A DNA stretch of 64,000 bases from an archaeon (lineage in GTDB: Archaea; Methanobacteriota_B; Thermococci; Methanofastidiosales; NM3), in the NCBI GenBank assembly GCA_004212155.1, contig RXIG01000008.1, forward strand, positions 31,827 through 95,826. The letters are read 5' to 3'. Position numbers and translations under genes: made by a program. This document shows, piece after piece, positions 47,768 through 57,337 of the stretch. The notes under the pieces were generated by a model. That model did not search any database. It worked only from the letters and a program-made list of their open reading frames with translations, and was not told the origin of the DNA. Within the stretch, counting starts at the first letter, position 1. Each line of letters starts with the position of its first letter.

Positions 47768-49659
47768 GTGTCATCACCCCTGGTCGAGTATATGGCGCTG
47801 ACAGGACACATCTTCGCACAGACCATGCAGCCGTTGCACAGTTCCGATCGTATCGTGCTCTTGCCTGTCGCGGTATCGAGTTCTATTGCGGGGCAGTGTA
47901 CTCCCCGTATGCATGCGTAGATGTTCTGGCACGTGTCGTGGGAGACCTCGTTGGGAACGATCGGCGTCCCTGCATGACGCTTGAGCCTGTCATTGTAGAG
48001 CGCGCATGGGCCGTGGGAGATCACCACCGAGACGCCGCGGTAGGAAAGCGCCTCCTTGAACGTCTCGACGTTGTCCTTGGGCTCAAACGCGCTCACCTCG
48101 GCGACATGCGGCACGCCAAGTCCCTTCACGACCGACGGGATGTCAAGCTTCGTGACGGGGGCCGCACCGAAGTCGGAGCCCGGATTGGGCTGCTGTCCCG
48201 TCATCGCCGTCACCGAGTTGTTGAGTATCACGAGGGTGAGGTCGTGGTTGTTGTGCACGGCGCTGAGAAGGCCAGGGATGGCGGCATGGAAGAAGGTCGA
48301 GTCCCCGACAAATGCCACGACCTTGTCGTTGAGCACATGCTGCATGCCGCTTGAGAGCCCGAGAGAGGCGCCCATGCACAGCAGCGAATCGGTCACCTCG
48401 TACGGCTCGAGGAGGAACATCGAGTAGCAGCCGATGTCGTTGTTGAGCACATACGGCGTCTCCTTGAGCGCCTGCTGTACTGCCCAGAACGTGCCCCGAT
48501 GCGGACATCCTGGACAGAAGATGGGCGACCTGACGGGGAGGCCTTCCTTGAGCGACTCGGCGCGCGACATCACATCGGCATACGAGTCGGCAGATGCAAT
48601 GTCAAGCGATGATGCGATGCCCGCTCTGACGATGGGCACGTTGTATTCGCCGACGAGGGGAAAGTCGCCCGAGAGCTTGCCGCGTATCTCCACATCAATG
48701 CGCCTCTCGTGCGCGATCGACCTTATCTCGCGCTCGAGGTACGGCATGAGCTCCTCGACGATGACAATCCGCCGCTTGTCCTTGAGAAACGTGCCTATCA
48801 GGTCCGAGGGCAACGGGTGCGTCGTCGCCAGCTTGAGCACATGGGGGCGTGAATCCATCGTCTCGAGCGCCTCGCGGACATAGAGGTAGGACACCCCCGA
48901 CGTGATGATGCCGACTTCGCCCTCTCCGGCCTCGATGATGTTGAACGCGCTCTGCTCGAACTCCTCGCGGATATGGGACAGCCGCTCCAGCGCCTCCCCC
49001 TTGAGGCGCCGCGCCGTGGCGGCAAGCGTGTAGTAATGGGCGCCGACGTCCTTCCAGCTGGCACGGTGAAACGGCGAGCGCTTGATCTCTCCCACCGACA
49101 CGATGGCGCTTTGGTGGTTCACGCGCGTCGTCGTCCTGACGAGCACGAGCGTTGAGTACTTCTCTGACAGCTCAAATCCCCATTTTGTCATCTCGTAGGC
49201 TTCCTGGGCCGTGGACGGTTCGAGCATGGGGACGTGCGCGGGATATGCATAGAATCGCCCGTCCTGTTCGCTCTGCGACGAATGTGCATGTGGGTCATCG
49301 GCGACGAGAAGCACCATGCCTCCTCTCACGCCCGTGTATCCGACGCTGAAGAACGCATCGCTTGCCACGTTGAGGCCCACGCTCTTCATCGACGTGAACG
49401 ACCGCACTCCGGCAAGCGAGGCGCCAACAGCGGTCTCGAACGCGACCTTCTCATTGGCGCTGACCTCCATCGTGAGGTCCTTGAACTCCCCTGAAAACAT
49501 CGATACGGTATCGAGTATCTCGCTCGTTGGAGACCCCGGATAAAACGCGGCGACCTTGACGTCGCTTTCCACCACCGCACGCGCAATGGCCTCGTTGGCC
49601 AGCATGAACGCAGTAGTCGGCGCGGCGGATATCAAATCCTTTTTGGCAATAGAGAACAC
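47764..49659 (-). CDS. iorA: Indolepyruvate:ferredoxin oxidoreductase alpha subunit
   Basis: FYPGSPTSEILDTV; FCPGCPHRGTFWAVQQAL; TPP region VAFVGDSTFFHAAIPGLLSAVHNNHDLTLVILNNSVTAMTGQQPNPG; ferredoxin CNGCMVCAKMCPVSAIY. Confidence 0.95.
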   Translation of the reverse strand: MFSIAKKDLISAAPTTAFMLANEAIARAVVESDVKVAAFYPGSPTSEILDTVSMFSGEFKDLTMEVSANEKVAFETAVGASLAGVRSFTSMKSVGLNVASDAFFSVGYTGVRGGMVLLVADDPHAHSSQSEQDGRFYAYPAHVPMLEPSTAQEAYEMTKWGFELSEKYSTLVLVRTTTRVNHQSAIVSVGEIKRSPFHRASWKDVGAHYYTLAATARRLKGEALERLSHIREEFEQSAFNIIEAGEGEVGIITSGVSYLYVREALETMDSRPHVLKLATTHPLPSDLIGTFLKDKRRIVIVEELMPYLEREIRSIAHERRIDVEIRGKLSGDFPLVGEYNVPIVRAGIASSLDIASADSYADVMSRAESLKEGLPVRSPIFCPGCPHRGTFWAVQQALKETPYVLNNDIGCYSMFLLEPYEVTDSLLCMGASLGLSSGMQHVLNDKVVAFVGDSTFFHAAIPGLLSAVHNNHDLTLVILNNSVTAMTGQQPNPGSDFGAAPVTKLDIPSVVKGLGVPHVAEVSAFEPKDNVETFKEALSYRGVSVVISHGPCALYNDRLKRHAGTPIVPNEVSHDTCQNIYACIRGVHCPAIELDTATGKSTIRSELCNGCMVCAKMCPVSAIYSTRGDDT

Positions 49660-49755
49660 CCCATATAATGATGAATGTCCAGATATATATTATTTGTCAA
49701 CCAAGAATTAAGCTACATTTTTATAGATGCGATGCCCATCCTCAGTAGTGATACC

Positions 49756-49941
49756 ATGGCTGACGAGATAAAAAGCTGCAGGCTGGGCGAGAAGACCGTA
49801 TGCCCGCGCTGCAACCACTCCTTCGTTCCTGACGAGGAGATGGTCGAAGAAAAAGAACGGGAAAGGGAGGGCGGACGAGACGAGCTCAATGCCCTCATAT
49901 CATGCCCCGTGTGCGGATCGAAGATGAAGCTCAACTTCTAA
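49756..49941 (+). CDS. Small zinc-ribbon protein
   Basis: MADEIKSCRLGEKTVCPRCNHSFVPDEEMVEEKEREREGGRDELNALISCPVCGSKMKLNF, two CxxC pairs. Confidence 0.7.
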   Translation: MADEIKSCRLGEKTVCPRCNHSFVPDEEMVEEKEREREGGRDELNALISCPVCGSKMKLNF

Positions 49942-49945
49942 CGCC

Positions 49946-50443
49946 TTACCAGGCGTACTTTTCCTTCGCCCACACGTCCTCGAGGGGGTCCTTTGGTTTT
50001 TGGGAATGTTCACCCTTCGGGTAGCCGACGGTGAGGAGCGCGACGATGCGCTTGTCGCCTGGCACGCCAAGAAGCTTTTTGACCTCGTCCTCCTTGAACG
50101 CGCCGACCCAGCAGCTTCCGAGCCCGCACTCGACGGCCTCGAGCACGATATGTTCGAATGCGATCGCCACGTCGACATCGGCCCAGTTCGTGACGGTGGG
50201 GTCTGCGACGCCGGCAATGAGGATGGGCGCCTCGGCGATCCACTTCTGCCCGTTGCACGCCTCGATCATTGCTGGATCCCTTCCGGGGTTCTCGATGACG
50301 ACATATTTCCTGTGCTGCCTGTTGCGTGCGGAGGGCGAGAGCCGTGCCGCCTCGATAAGTGCCATGATCGTTGCATCGTCTATTGGGCGTTCCTCGTAGC
50401 TTCGAACACTACATCTCTTCCTAATAGCATCCATTAATTCCAT
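49946..50443 (-). CDS. Nitroreductase-family protein
   Basis: MELMDAIRKRCSVRSYEERPIDDATIMALIEAARLSPSARNRQHRKYVVI; GLGSCWVGAFKEDEVKKLLGVPGDKRIVALLTVGYP. Confidence 0.93.
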   Translation of the reverse strand: MELMDAIRKRCSVRSYEERPIDDATIMALIEAARLSPSARNRQHRKYVVIENPGRDPAMIEACNGQKWIAEAPILIAGVADPTVTNWADVDVAIAFEHIVLEAVECGLGSCWVGAFKEDEVKKLLGVPGDKRIVALLTVGYPKGEHSQKPKDPLEDVWAKEKYAW

Positions 50444-50615
50444 TCTATCACCGTAGATACGTCTATAGGGGGGTATTAAATAGTTACGCCAGCACATCGC
50501 GTCGAAGTCAACGGGGACGAAAGCGTCGCGCCTGAAAGAGAAATCTTATATGTAGAAAGAAAAATAGGAACGTAACGAGATGCGCTCCGGCGCGCGACAC
50601 GACTGGGTGAATCAA

Positions 50616-50966
50616 ATGACATCGCGGCAGAAACAGAAGGGATACCGTTACGAGAAAAAGACAGAAGAGTACCTCAACTGCATATGCGGTGTCACAGCGA
50701 AGCGTTCACTGGCATCGGGGGCCTATGGCAAGTACAGCAAGGAGCTTGACGGCGATGTGCAAGCAGAGATCTACAAGTGCACGTACAAGGTCGAATCCAA
50801 GGCACGCCAAAAGGACTTTCCCAAATGGATGGAACAGGCGTTCTCGCAGGCCGAGATCGTCTTCTTCTGGAAGCCGCGAAGCGAACCGGTCGTCGCGATG
50901 CCGTTTGATGTCTTCAAGAAGTTGCTCGAATCAAAGGACGATGATGTAGCAGGCCTGATCGATTGA
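50616..50966 (+). CDS. Putative PD-(D/E)XK-fold nuclease (Hjc-like)
   Basis: MTSRQKQKGYRYEKKTEEYLN...SLASGAYGKYSKELDGDVQAEIYKCTYKVESKARQKDFPKWMEQA; D...ExK pattern. Confidence 0.65.
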   Translation: MTSRQKQKGYRYEKKTEEYLNCICGVTAKRSLASGAYGKYSKELDGDVQAEIYKCTYKVESKARQKDFPKWMEQAFSQAEIVFFWKPRSEPVVAMPFDVFKKLLESKDDDVAGLID

Positions 50967-50973
50967 AGGCATC

Positions 50974-51693
50974 ATGACTAATGGTTTGAAGACTATGATG
51001 AATGATCTCTTCGAAGGGCTTGACGTCGAACCGGTAGAGGAGGCAGACGAACAGGTCGCCCCAAGCTATGATAAAATCAGTGCGTTCTACGGTCCAATCG
51101 AACGTATCATCGAGAAAAGTGCACATGAAGCTGCGTTGAAGTTGCTTGATGCGCATCCAGGTGAGCATATTGCTGAGATAGGCATTGGGACAGGACATAC
51201 GCTCGCCGCCATAGCCGAATGCGTGGGTGAAAAGGGGCATGTCACGGGCATCGATATCACACCAGGTATGATATCCAGGTCACAAACCCACCTGATAGAT
51301 GCAGGGCTCATGAGCCGTGCTACGATCGTTGATGAGGATGCTAGGTCGCTATCATTTAAGGATAATACGTTTGATGGTGCTTACTGCGGATTCATGCTCG
51401 AACTTCTTAAAGAAAACGATATCAAACGAGTAGTTCACGAGCTGCAAAGGACATTACGCCCTGAAGGGAGGCTTGTCGCATTGAGCATGACAAAGGATGG
51501 ATGCGAGACATCGCTTTTCGTACGGACATATGAATGGTTTCATAGGCGTTTTCCCACACTGCTGGACTGCAGACCCATATACCTTGCTCATGCCCTAAAG
51601 CAATGCGGATTCATTATCGAAAATAAGCGCATGATGAATGTGTCCTATATCGTACCAGTAGAGGTCGTGCGGGCAATGCCAGAGAAGGAATGA
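50974..51693 (+). CDS. SAM-dependent methyltransferase (UbiE-like class I)
   Basis: HIAEIGIGTGHTLAAIAECVGEKGHVTGIDITPGMISRSQTHL...LSFKDNTFDGAYCGFMLELL. Confidence 0.88.
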   Translation: MTNGLKTMMNDLFEGLDVEPVEEADEQVAPSYDKISAFYGPIERIIEKSAHEAALKLLDAHPGEHIAEIGIGTGHTLAAIAECVGEKGHVTGIDITPGMISRSQTHLIDAGLMSRATIVDEDARSLSFKDNTFDGAYCGFMLELLKENDIKRVVHELQRTLRPEGRLVALSMTKDGCETSLFVRTYEWFHRRFPTLLDCRPIYLAHALKQCGFIIENKRMMNVSYIVPVEVVRAMPEKE

Positions 51694-51771
51694 TGGTGCT
51701 CCGACCGGGATTCGAACCCGGGTCTCAGGCTCGAGAGGCCTGGATGATTGACCGGACTACACTATCGGAGC
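51694..51771 (-). tRNA. tRNA-Glu (anticodon CTC), CCA encoded
   Basis: Minus strand GCTCCGATAGTGTAGTCCGGTCAATCATCCAGGCCTCTCGAGCCTGAGACCCGGGTTCGAATCCCGGTCGGAGCACCA; cloverleaf stems pair. Confidence 0.95.
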
Positions 51772-51890
51772 ACATGAAGTATTCATGCGTAGGAAAATGC
51801 GTTTATAAAGTTTTCGTTTTAACTTTTTTTCTAAGTTCTGATGCCACGCGGGCCTGGGCACCATTAATAAGCGATGCCGTACATGACCGT

Positions 51891-52619
51891 ATGATTTCCA
51901 TGCACATTGAGAAGAAGTATCTGGTCCAGGTGGGATTGCTATGCCTCATCGTCGTGGGCATATGGTGGCCGGGCGGATCGCCTACTGATACGCTCTATCA
52001 GGCCTCAACGCTCCACGAGCTTTTCGAGGGCAACTATGAGGGAAGATTCAGCTATGGTGACATCGCCGCAAACGGTGACTTCGGCCTTGGCACGTTCGAG
52101 GGTCTTGACGGCGAGATGGTGATGCTCGAGGGAATCATATACCACGTACGCGCAGACGGCACGGTGCTTGAGCGCTCAGGCGATGCGCTCACACCGTTCG
52201 CCCAGGTGACGCGATTCGATACCGACATCACGGCACGGTATGAGAACGTGGGGATCGATGAGCTTAACGCGACGATAACGTCGCTTATCCCCGATCGTTC
52301 GCTCATCTACGCCGTGAGGATAGACGGGACGTTCCCCTCGATGGAGGTGCGAAGCATCGCGAGGCAGGACCTGCCCTACCGTCCGCTCGACGAGGCTCTC
52401 GAGGAACAGGTCGTCTTCACCCTGGAAGATGTGAGGGGCACGATCGTCGGATTCTGGATGCCCCCGTCCATGGACGGCCCGAACGCGGCGGGATACCATC
52501 TCCATTTCATTACTGATGACAGGTCGGCGGGAGGCCATGTGCTCTCTTTCAGGGCAGGCGCCGTAGATGTGGCGCTTGACGAGACCTATGACGTGCGCCT
52601 CGCCCTCGCCGGGGAATGA
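51891..52619 (+). CDS. Alpha-acetolactate decarboxylase with N-terminal membrane anchor/signal
   Basis: N-terminal KKYLVQVGLLCLIVVGIWWP; STLHELFEGNYEGRFSYGDIAANGDFGLGTFEGLDGEMVMLEGIIYHVRADG...TPFAQVTRF; AGYHLHFITDDRSAGGHVLSF. Confidence 0.9.
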   Translation: MISMHIEKKYLVQVGLLCLIVVGIWWPGGSPTDTLYQASTLHELFEGNYEGRFSYGDIAANGDFGLGTFEGLDGEMVMLEGIIYHVRADGTVLERSGDALTPFAQVTRFDTDITARYENVGIDELNATITSLIPDRSLIYAVRIDGTFPSMEVRSIARQDLPYRPLDEALEEQVVFTLEDVRGTIVGFWMPPSMDGPNAAGYHLHFITDDRSAGGHVLSFRAGAVDVALDETYDVRLALAGE

Positions 52620-52633
52620 GAGGAACAAGCGCC

Positions 52634-54031
52634 CTAGTCGGATGTGGCCTTTTCCGCAACATCGTCGTGCACGAACGGCTCGCTGAGCCGCGAAAGGGCC
52701 CTGCGGAACCAAACATACCCGACGATGGCAGATATGAAGTCGCCCGTAGCGATCGAGAGCCACACGCCCACTACAGGGAAGTCGAATACGTAGATGAGCA
52801 AGAGCGCCATGGGCACCGACACGACGCCCGAACGGATGAACGCCAGTACGAACGATGGATAGCCCCGTCCGATGCCCTGGAATCCCGCGGCCGAGAGGAA
52901 CGAGAGCGGAAGGATGGGATAAAACGGCGCCAGCACGCGCAGGTATCCCACGCCGATCGAGATGACGCCCTCCTCATTGGTGAAGATGTTCATGATCTGC
53001 CCTGGAAAGGCGTAGAATACCACGAGGCACACGAGCATGAGGCCAACAAGCATCTTCATGGCATAGACGTTGATGCGCCGGATGTTGTCATAGAGCTGCG
53101 CACCCTTGAAGAACCCAACCGCGGAGACGAATGCGCTCGAGAGCCCGATCATCGGAAGGAAGACGAGCGACTCGACACGGAACCCCACGCCAAACGCAGC
53201 GAGCGCGTCACGGCCAAACGGTGCCAGTATCGAATTAAGGAAGAACAAAGAAAGCGAGAACGAGAGGGTTCCAAGCGAGGCGGGGAACCCCACGTCGACG
53301 ATACCTCGCAGTATCGACGTGCTGAATGAGAAGTGTTTCATGTCGAATCGCAGGAACGTGCTCTTTTTCACGAACAATAGATAGAATATGAATATGAACA
53401 CGAGGGCCCGTGACAACACCGTTGCGACTGCCGCACCGGCGACGCCCCAGTCGAGCACGAAGATGAAGATGGGGTCGAATATCACGTTGAGCACCGCTGC
53501 GATGCCCATGATGATCATGGGATGCTTCGTGTCGCCCTCGCCGCGCAACACGGCGTTTGCTATAACGGTGAGGTACATGAACACCGACCCAAGAAGGATC
53601 ACGAACAAGTATGCATACGCCTCATCGTAGACGGCAGGGGGGGCATCGAGGAATCCAAGAAGCGATGGGAGCGCCAGGAGCCCGACGATCGTCGTCGCTA
53701 CGGCGCCGATGAAGGCAAGAATGAGCGCATGCTCGGCCGCATTGTCGGCATCACGCAGATGCCTTCCCCCTATGGAGCGTGCTATGAGCGACTGTGCGCC
53801 GATGCCAAAGCCGCTGGCAAGCGCGATGATAAACACCTGGAACGGGAACGCAAGACTGACGCCAGCAAGCGAACTTGGGCCGAGCCGTCCGACGAATATG
53901 GTATCGACGATGTTGAAGCCGGTCTGGAAGGTGAACGCCACGATCATGGGCAGCGCGAGGCCGAGCAGGCCGCGCTCGGGGTGGTCCTGCAGCGTGACGA
54001 AGTGGGACGACCGTGTGGTGCGTTGTTCCAT
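52634..54031 (-). CDS. MATE-family efflux transporter
   Basis: GLLGLALPMIVAFTFQTGFNIVDTIFVGRLGPSSLAGVSLAFP; VLRGEGDTKHPMIIMGIAAVLNVIFDPIFIF. Confidence 0.95.
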   Translation of the reverse strand: MEQRTTRSSHFVTLQDHPERGLLGLALPMIVAFTFQTGFNIVDTIFVGRLGPSSLAGVSLAFPFQVFIIALASGFGIGAQSLIARSIGGRHLRDADNAAEHALILAFIGAVATTIVGLLALPSLLGFLDAPPAVYDEAYAYLFVILLGSVFMYLTVIANAVLRGEGDTKHPMIIMGIAAVLNVIFDPIFIFVLDWGVAGAAVATVLSRALVFIFIFYLLFVKKSTFLRFDMKHFSFSTSILRGIVDVGFPASLGTLSFSLSLFFLNSILAPFGRDALAAFGVGFRVESLVFLPMIGLSSAFVSAVGFFKGAQLYDNIRRINVYAMKMLVGLMLVCLVVFYAFPGQIMNIFTNEEGVISIGVGYLRVLAPFYPILPLSFLSAAGFQGIGRGYPSFVLAFIRSGVVSVPMALLLIYVFDFPVVGVWLSIATGDFISAIVGYVWFRRALSRLSEPFVHDDVAEKATSD

Positions 54032-54146
54032 GATCTCACAGGGAGCTAGTTTCAATACTACGTTTAAAAGTCTTATCGGGCTTCGAGCAATGCGAACGGG
54101 CCACTTCACGCGAAATATTTTAAAAGGGAACGACGGCATCACATCC

Positions 54147-55232
54147 ATGGAGGATGCACCGCGACTCTGCCCGTTTTGTGCCGATCGGCTTGGCATCGCC
54201 GACTACAGGGAGGGCCGCTGCGAGATCTGCAACGACACATGCATGGACACGTCTCTTGCCGACACCATCGATCCCACGTTCGAATATCACACGTTCAACG
54301 TCGGCGTCGTGCTGCCAAAGGACGTCGTCGAACGCGACGAGGCGTTCGTGCGAGAGCACGAGCTCGCCCATGCACATGGTATCAAGACCGCTCTCAATCG
54401 TGCGCTGCGCTCGCGACTCAGCGAACGGCTCAACGCACAGGCCGACACCGAGGACCCCGATGTCATCTTCGAGATCGACCATATCAAGGGACGGGTGTTC
54501 TATAGGATCAAGTCGCTTGCCCTGTGCGGCCGCTACAGGAAGGAGGTGCGCACCATCCCCCAGACCAGGTGGTGGTGCACGAAGTGCAGGGGAAGGGGAT
54601 GCGAACACTGCGGCCACACGGGAAAGATGTATCCCACCTCTGTCGAGGAGATCGTGAGCGCCCCCATCATGCGCGTCGCCAGCGGAAGGAAGACGAAGTT
54701 CCATGGGGCAGGACGCGAGGACATCGACGTGCGCATGCTCGGAGAGGGACGTCCGTTCGTCCTGGAGATCATCAATCCCAAGGTGCGCACGCTTGACCTG
54801 GAAGCGCTCCAGGATGAGATAAACAAGGACGAGCGCGTACACGTGTACGATCTTCGACCCTGTGAAAAGGCGCGTATCGAGAAGCTCAAAAACACGAAAT
54901 ATAGAAAAACATACAGAGCCCATATCGATAAAAAACTTTCAAATAATGAGATTGAGCTTATAGAAAAAAAATTAGAGACTGAAATACGTCAAAGAACGCC
55001 AATAAGGGTTTCACACAGAAGAAGCGATAAAATACGAAAGAGAAAAGTTTATAAAGTAAGGGGAAATAACAATAAAACTACAGTACTGGAGATATATTGT
55101 GACGGCGGCCTTTATATTAAGGAGCTAATATCAGGTGATGAAGGCCGAACGAATCCCAGTGTTTCCAGCATTCTTGGTACACATGTGCGCTGTACTGCGC
55201 TTGACGTGCTCGAGGTACACTGTGATTTGTGA
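54147..55232 (+). CDS. pus10: tRNA pseudouridine synthase Pus10
   Basis: CPFCADRLG...CEICND; WWCTKCRGRGCEHCGHTGKMYPTSVEEIV; GAGREDIDVRMLGEGRPFVLEI; C-terminal LGTHVRCTALDVLEVHCDL. Confidence 0.93.
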   Translation: MEDAPRLCPFCADRLGIADYREGRCEICNDTCMDTSLADTIDPTFEYHTFNVGVVLPKDVVERDEAFVREHELAHAHGIKTALNRALRSRLSERLNAQADTEDPDVIFEIDHIKGRVFYRIKSLALCGRYRKEVRTIPQTRWWCTKCRGRGCEHCGHTGKMYPTSVEEIVSAPIMRVASGRKTKFHGAGREDIDVRMLGEGRPFVLEIINPKVRTLDLEALQDEINKDERVHVYDLRPCEKARIEKLKNTKYRKTYRAHIDKKLSNNEIELIEKKLETEIRQRTPIRVSHRRSDKIRKRKVYKVRGNNNKTTVLEIYCDGGLYIKELISGDEGRTNPSVSSILGTHVRCTALDVLEVHCDL

Positions 55233-55250
55233 CGAGATGTGGTGATTGAT

Positions 55251-55547
55251 ATGACACTTAGATCCAAAGGATTCAGAAGTAAGACGAGATCGAAGCTCTC
55301 AAAGCGAAGGAGAGACAGGGGAATGCTTCCGATAACACGCTCATTGGCCATCTTCGACGTTGGTCAGACGGTGCACATAGTGCTCGAACCGTCCGTGCAC
55401 AAGGGCATGCCCCATCCTCGTTTCCACGGCAAGACCGGCAAGGTCGTAGAGCGAAGGGGAAGAAGCTACCTTCTCCAAGTACGTGAGGGTGACGCAAGGA
55501 AGCTCATCATCTCACGACCCGAGCATCTCAAAGCTCAAACACAGTGA
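55251..55547 (+). CDS. rpl21e: Ribosomal protein L21e
   Basis: MTLRSKGFRSKTRSKLSKRRRDRGMLPITRSLAIFDVGQTVHIVLEPSVHKGMPHPRFHGKTGKVVERRGRSYLLQV. Confidence 0.96.
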   Translation: MTLRSKGFRSKTRSKLSKRRRDRGMLPITRSLAIFDVGQTVHIVLEPSVHKGMPHPRFHGKTGKVVERRGRSYLLQVREGDARKLIISRPEHLKAQTQ

Positions 55548-55891
55548 TATGCATGATTGGCAAAAAGATAATCGACGAACAGTACGTGACCCAGGCTCGC
55601 GCGAAGGAAATACTCGAGAAGCGCGAGGAAGGCATCGAACCACTCTATGAGCAAAAGACGGCGCTCATCATACTCAACAGGTTTACCCACATCACTGCAA
55701 GCGATGCCGAGGAAATGGTTGAAAAGATACGGGAAGGAGTACCCCGTATAAAGACAGAGAACATCGTGAAAATCGTCGATTTGATGCCACAGGACAAGGA
55801 TGACCTCAACGTTCTTTTTTCAAAGGAAAGGGTAATACTCACCGATGACGAAGTAGCTACGATTCTTGAGATAGTCGACAACTACCGCTGA
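55544..55891 (+). CDS. rpoF: RNA polymerase subunit F (Rpb4)
   Basis: IIDEQYVTQARAKEILEKREEG...TALIILNRFTHITASDAEEMVEKI; position between L21e and DUF655. Confidence 0.9.
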   Translation: MICMIGKKIIDEQYVTQARAKEILEKREEGIEPLYEQKTALIILNRFTHITASDAEEMVEKIREGVPRIKTENIVKIVDLMPQDKDDLNVLFSKERVILTDDEVATILEIVDNYR

Positions 55892-55925
55892 TACATGTGG
55901 CCACAACTTGAGGTGAGACGTTTTT

Positions 55926-56477
55926 ATGAGTCCAAAGAAATATGAAACGGAAGCCATAGTGCTCGATTATCTTCCAAGCGGGCACTACGGGGACGGGATG
56001 CCCTCCTACAAGAGGGTGCCCATAGCGCAGCTTTTGGGAACGAACTTCTTTTCGCTTCTCGAGGTCGTGCCAAAAGAAGAGCTCTCCACGTATGATCGGG
56101 TCTTCATTGGCAAGGGCGACAGGGCAAAGATATCCCATGTCAAGCGAAGGGTGCACTACAATGAGCTGACATCGTATGCCAAGTCCGAGCTCGAGGAGAT
56201 ACTCAAGGTGGTTGTTACCGAACAGGAAGAGCGGTTCGTACGGTTCTTCAACAACGCCCGCCCCATCTCCATCAGGTCACACCAGCTCGAGTTGTTGCCT
56301 GGCATAGGGAAAAAGCTCATGAAGGAGCTGCTTGCCGAGCGGGAGAAGAAACCGTTCGAGAGCTTCCACGACATCCAAGAACGCGTGGGCTCTGTGCCCG
56401 ATCCGGTGCACATGCTCGTCAAGCGCATCCTCGCAGAGCTCAACGAGGAAGACAGGTACAAGGTCTTCGTACGCTAG
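55926..56477 (+). CDS. DUF655 family protein
   Basis: YETEAIVLDYLPSGHYGDGMPSYKRVPIAQLLGTNFFSLLEVVPK...LLPGIGKKLMKELLAEREKKPFESF; archaeal synteny. Confidence 0.93.
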   Translation: MSPKKYETEAIVLDYLPSGHYGDGMPSYKRVPIAQLLGTNFFSLLEVVPKEELSTYDRVFIGKGDRAKISHVKRRVHYNELTSYAKSELEEILKVVVTEQEERFVRFFNNARPISIRSHQLELLPGIGKKLMKELLAEREKKPFESFHDIQERVGSVPDPVHMLVKRILAELNEEDRYKVFVR

Positions 56478-56539
56478 AGGACACTTGACCATACAATTCT
56501 TTTTATGATTCATCTTCCATAAGCACTAGTGATACAACC

Positions 56540-57337
56540 ATGTTCAAGGACCCACGGCCACTATTGAAGCGCCACGGACTCGAGGCGAAAAAGCACCATT
56601 CGCAAAACTTCCTCATCTCACCACGGGTCGTCTCGGTAATGGCATCATATGCCCGGGGCACCGTGCTCGAGGTGGGGCCAGGCGTCGGAACGCTTACCGA
56701 TGCGCTCGCAGAACGGGCAGAGCGCGTCATAGCGATCGAGAAGGACCCCTACCTGTGCTCGGTGTTGGAGCAGGAGTATTCGTGGGCAAACGTCGAGGTG
56801 ATCAATCGCGACGTTCTGGAAGGGGAGCTGCCCGCATTTGACGTCTGCATATCGTCAGTGCCCTATGCCATCTCGTCGCCGCTGTTGTTCAAGTTGCTCG
56901 ATGAGCCGTTTGATACGCTCGTCTTGCTGCTCCAACGCGAGTTCGTGGACCGGCTCGTGGGACGGGGCGAACCGTCGCGACTCACCTTCATGGCGCAGAG
57001 CATGGCCGATGCGCGAAACGTGCTAGCGGTGCCAAGGACCAAGTTCTACCCCCCGCCACGCGTGGACTCCGCCGTAGTCGAGATCGTTCCCAACCGGAAG
57101 TTCGAGGTCGACGCATGGTACCGTCGAACCGTCGAGGGCCTGCTCACCCACAAGCGCAAGCGCGTTCACAATGCGCTCGTCGACAGCAGGGCAATATTTA
57201 ACAAAGGAAAGGACGAAATGAAAAGCATCGCAAAGAACGCGCCCCATGCACGAACGCGTGTCGTCGAACTCGACATCCATGAGGTGCGGGAGATAGCTGA
57301 TTATCTCAACAGCGAGTGTTTTGAAGAAGGTGGGTAG
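56540..57337 (+). CDS. ksgA: 16S rRNA dimethyladenosine transferase
   Basis: KKHHSQNFLISPRVV...VLEVGPGVGTLTDALAERAERVIAIEKD; CISSVPYAISSPLLFKLL. Confidence 0.94.
   Translation: MFKDPRPLLKRHGLEAKKHHSQNFLISPRVVSVMASYARGTVLEVGPGVGTLTDALAERAERVIAIEKDPYLCSVLEQEYSWANVEVINRDVLEGELPAFDVCISSVPYAISSPLLFKLLDEPFDTLVLLLQREFVDRLVGRGEPSRLTFMAQSMADARNVLAVPRTKFYPPPRVDSAVVEIVPNRKFEVDAWYRRTVEGLLTHKRKRVHNALVDSRAIFNKGKDEMKSIAKNAPHARTRVVELDIHEVREIADYLNSECFEEGG

Noticed and set aside
50616-51693. Possible restriction-modification pair (nuclease plus methyltransferase)
   Set aside because: The methyltransferase has a UbiE-like small-molecule signature with no DNA-methyltransferase catalytic motif such as DPPY/NPPY or PC visible.
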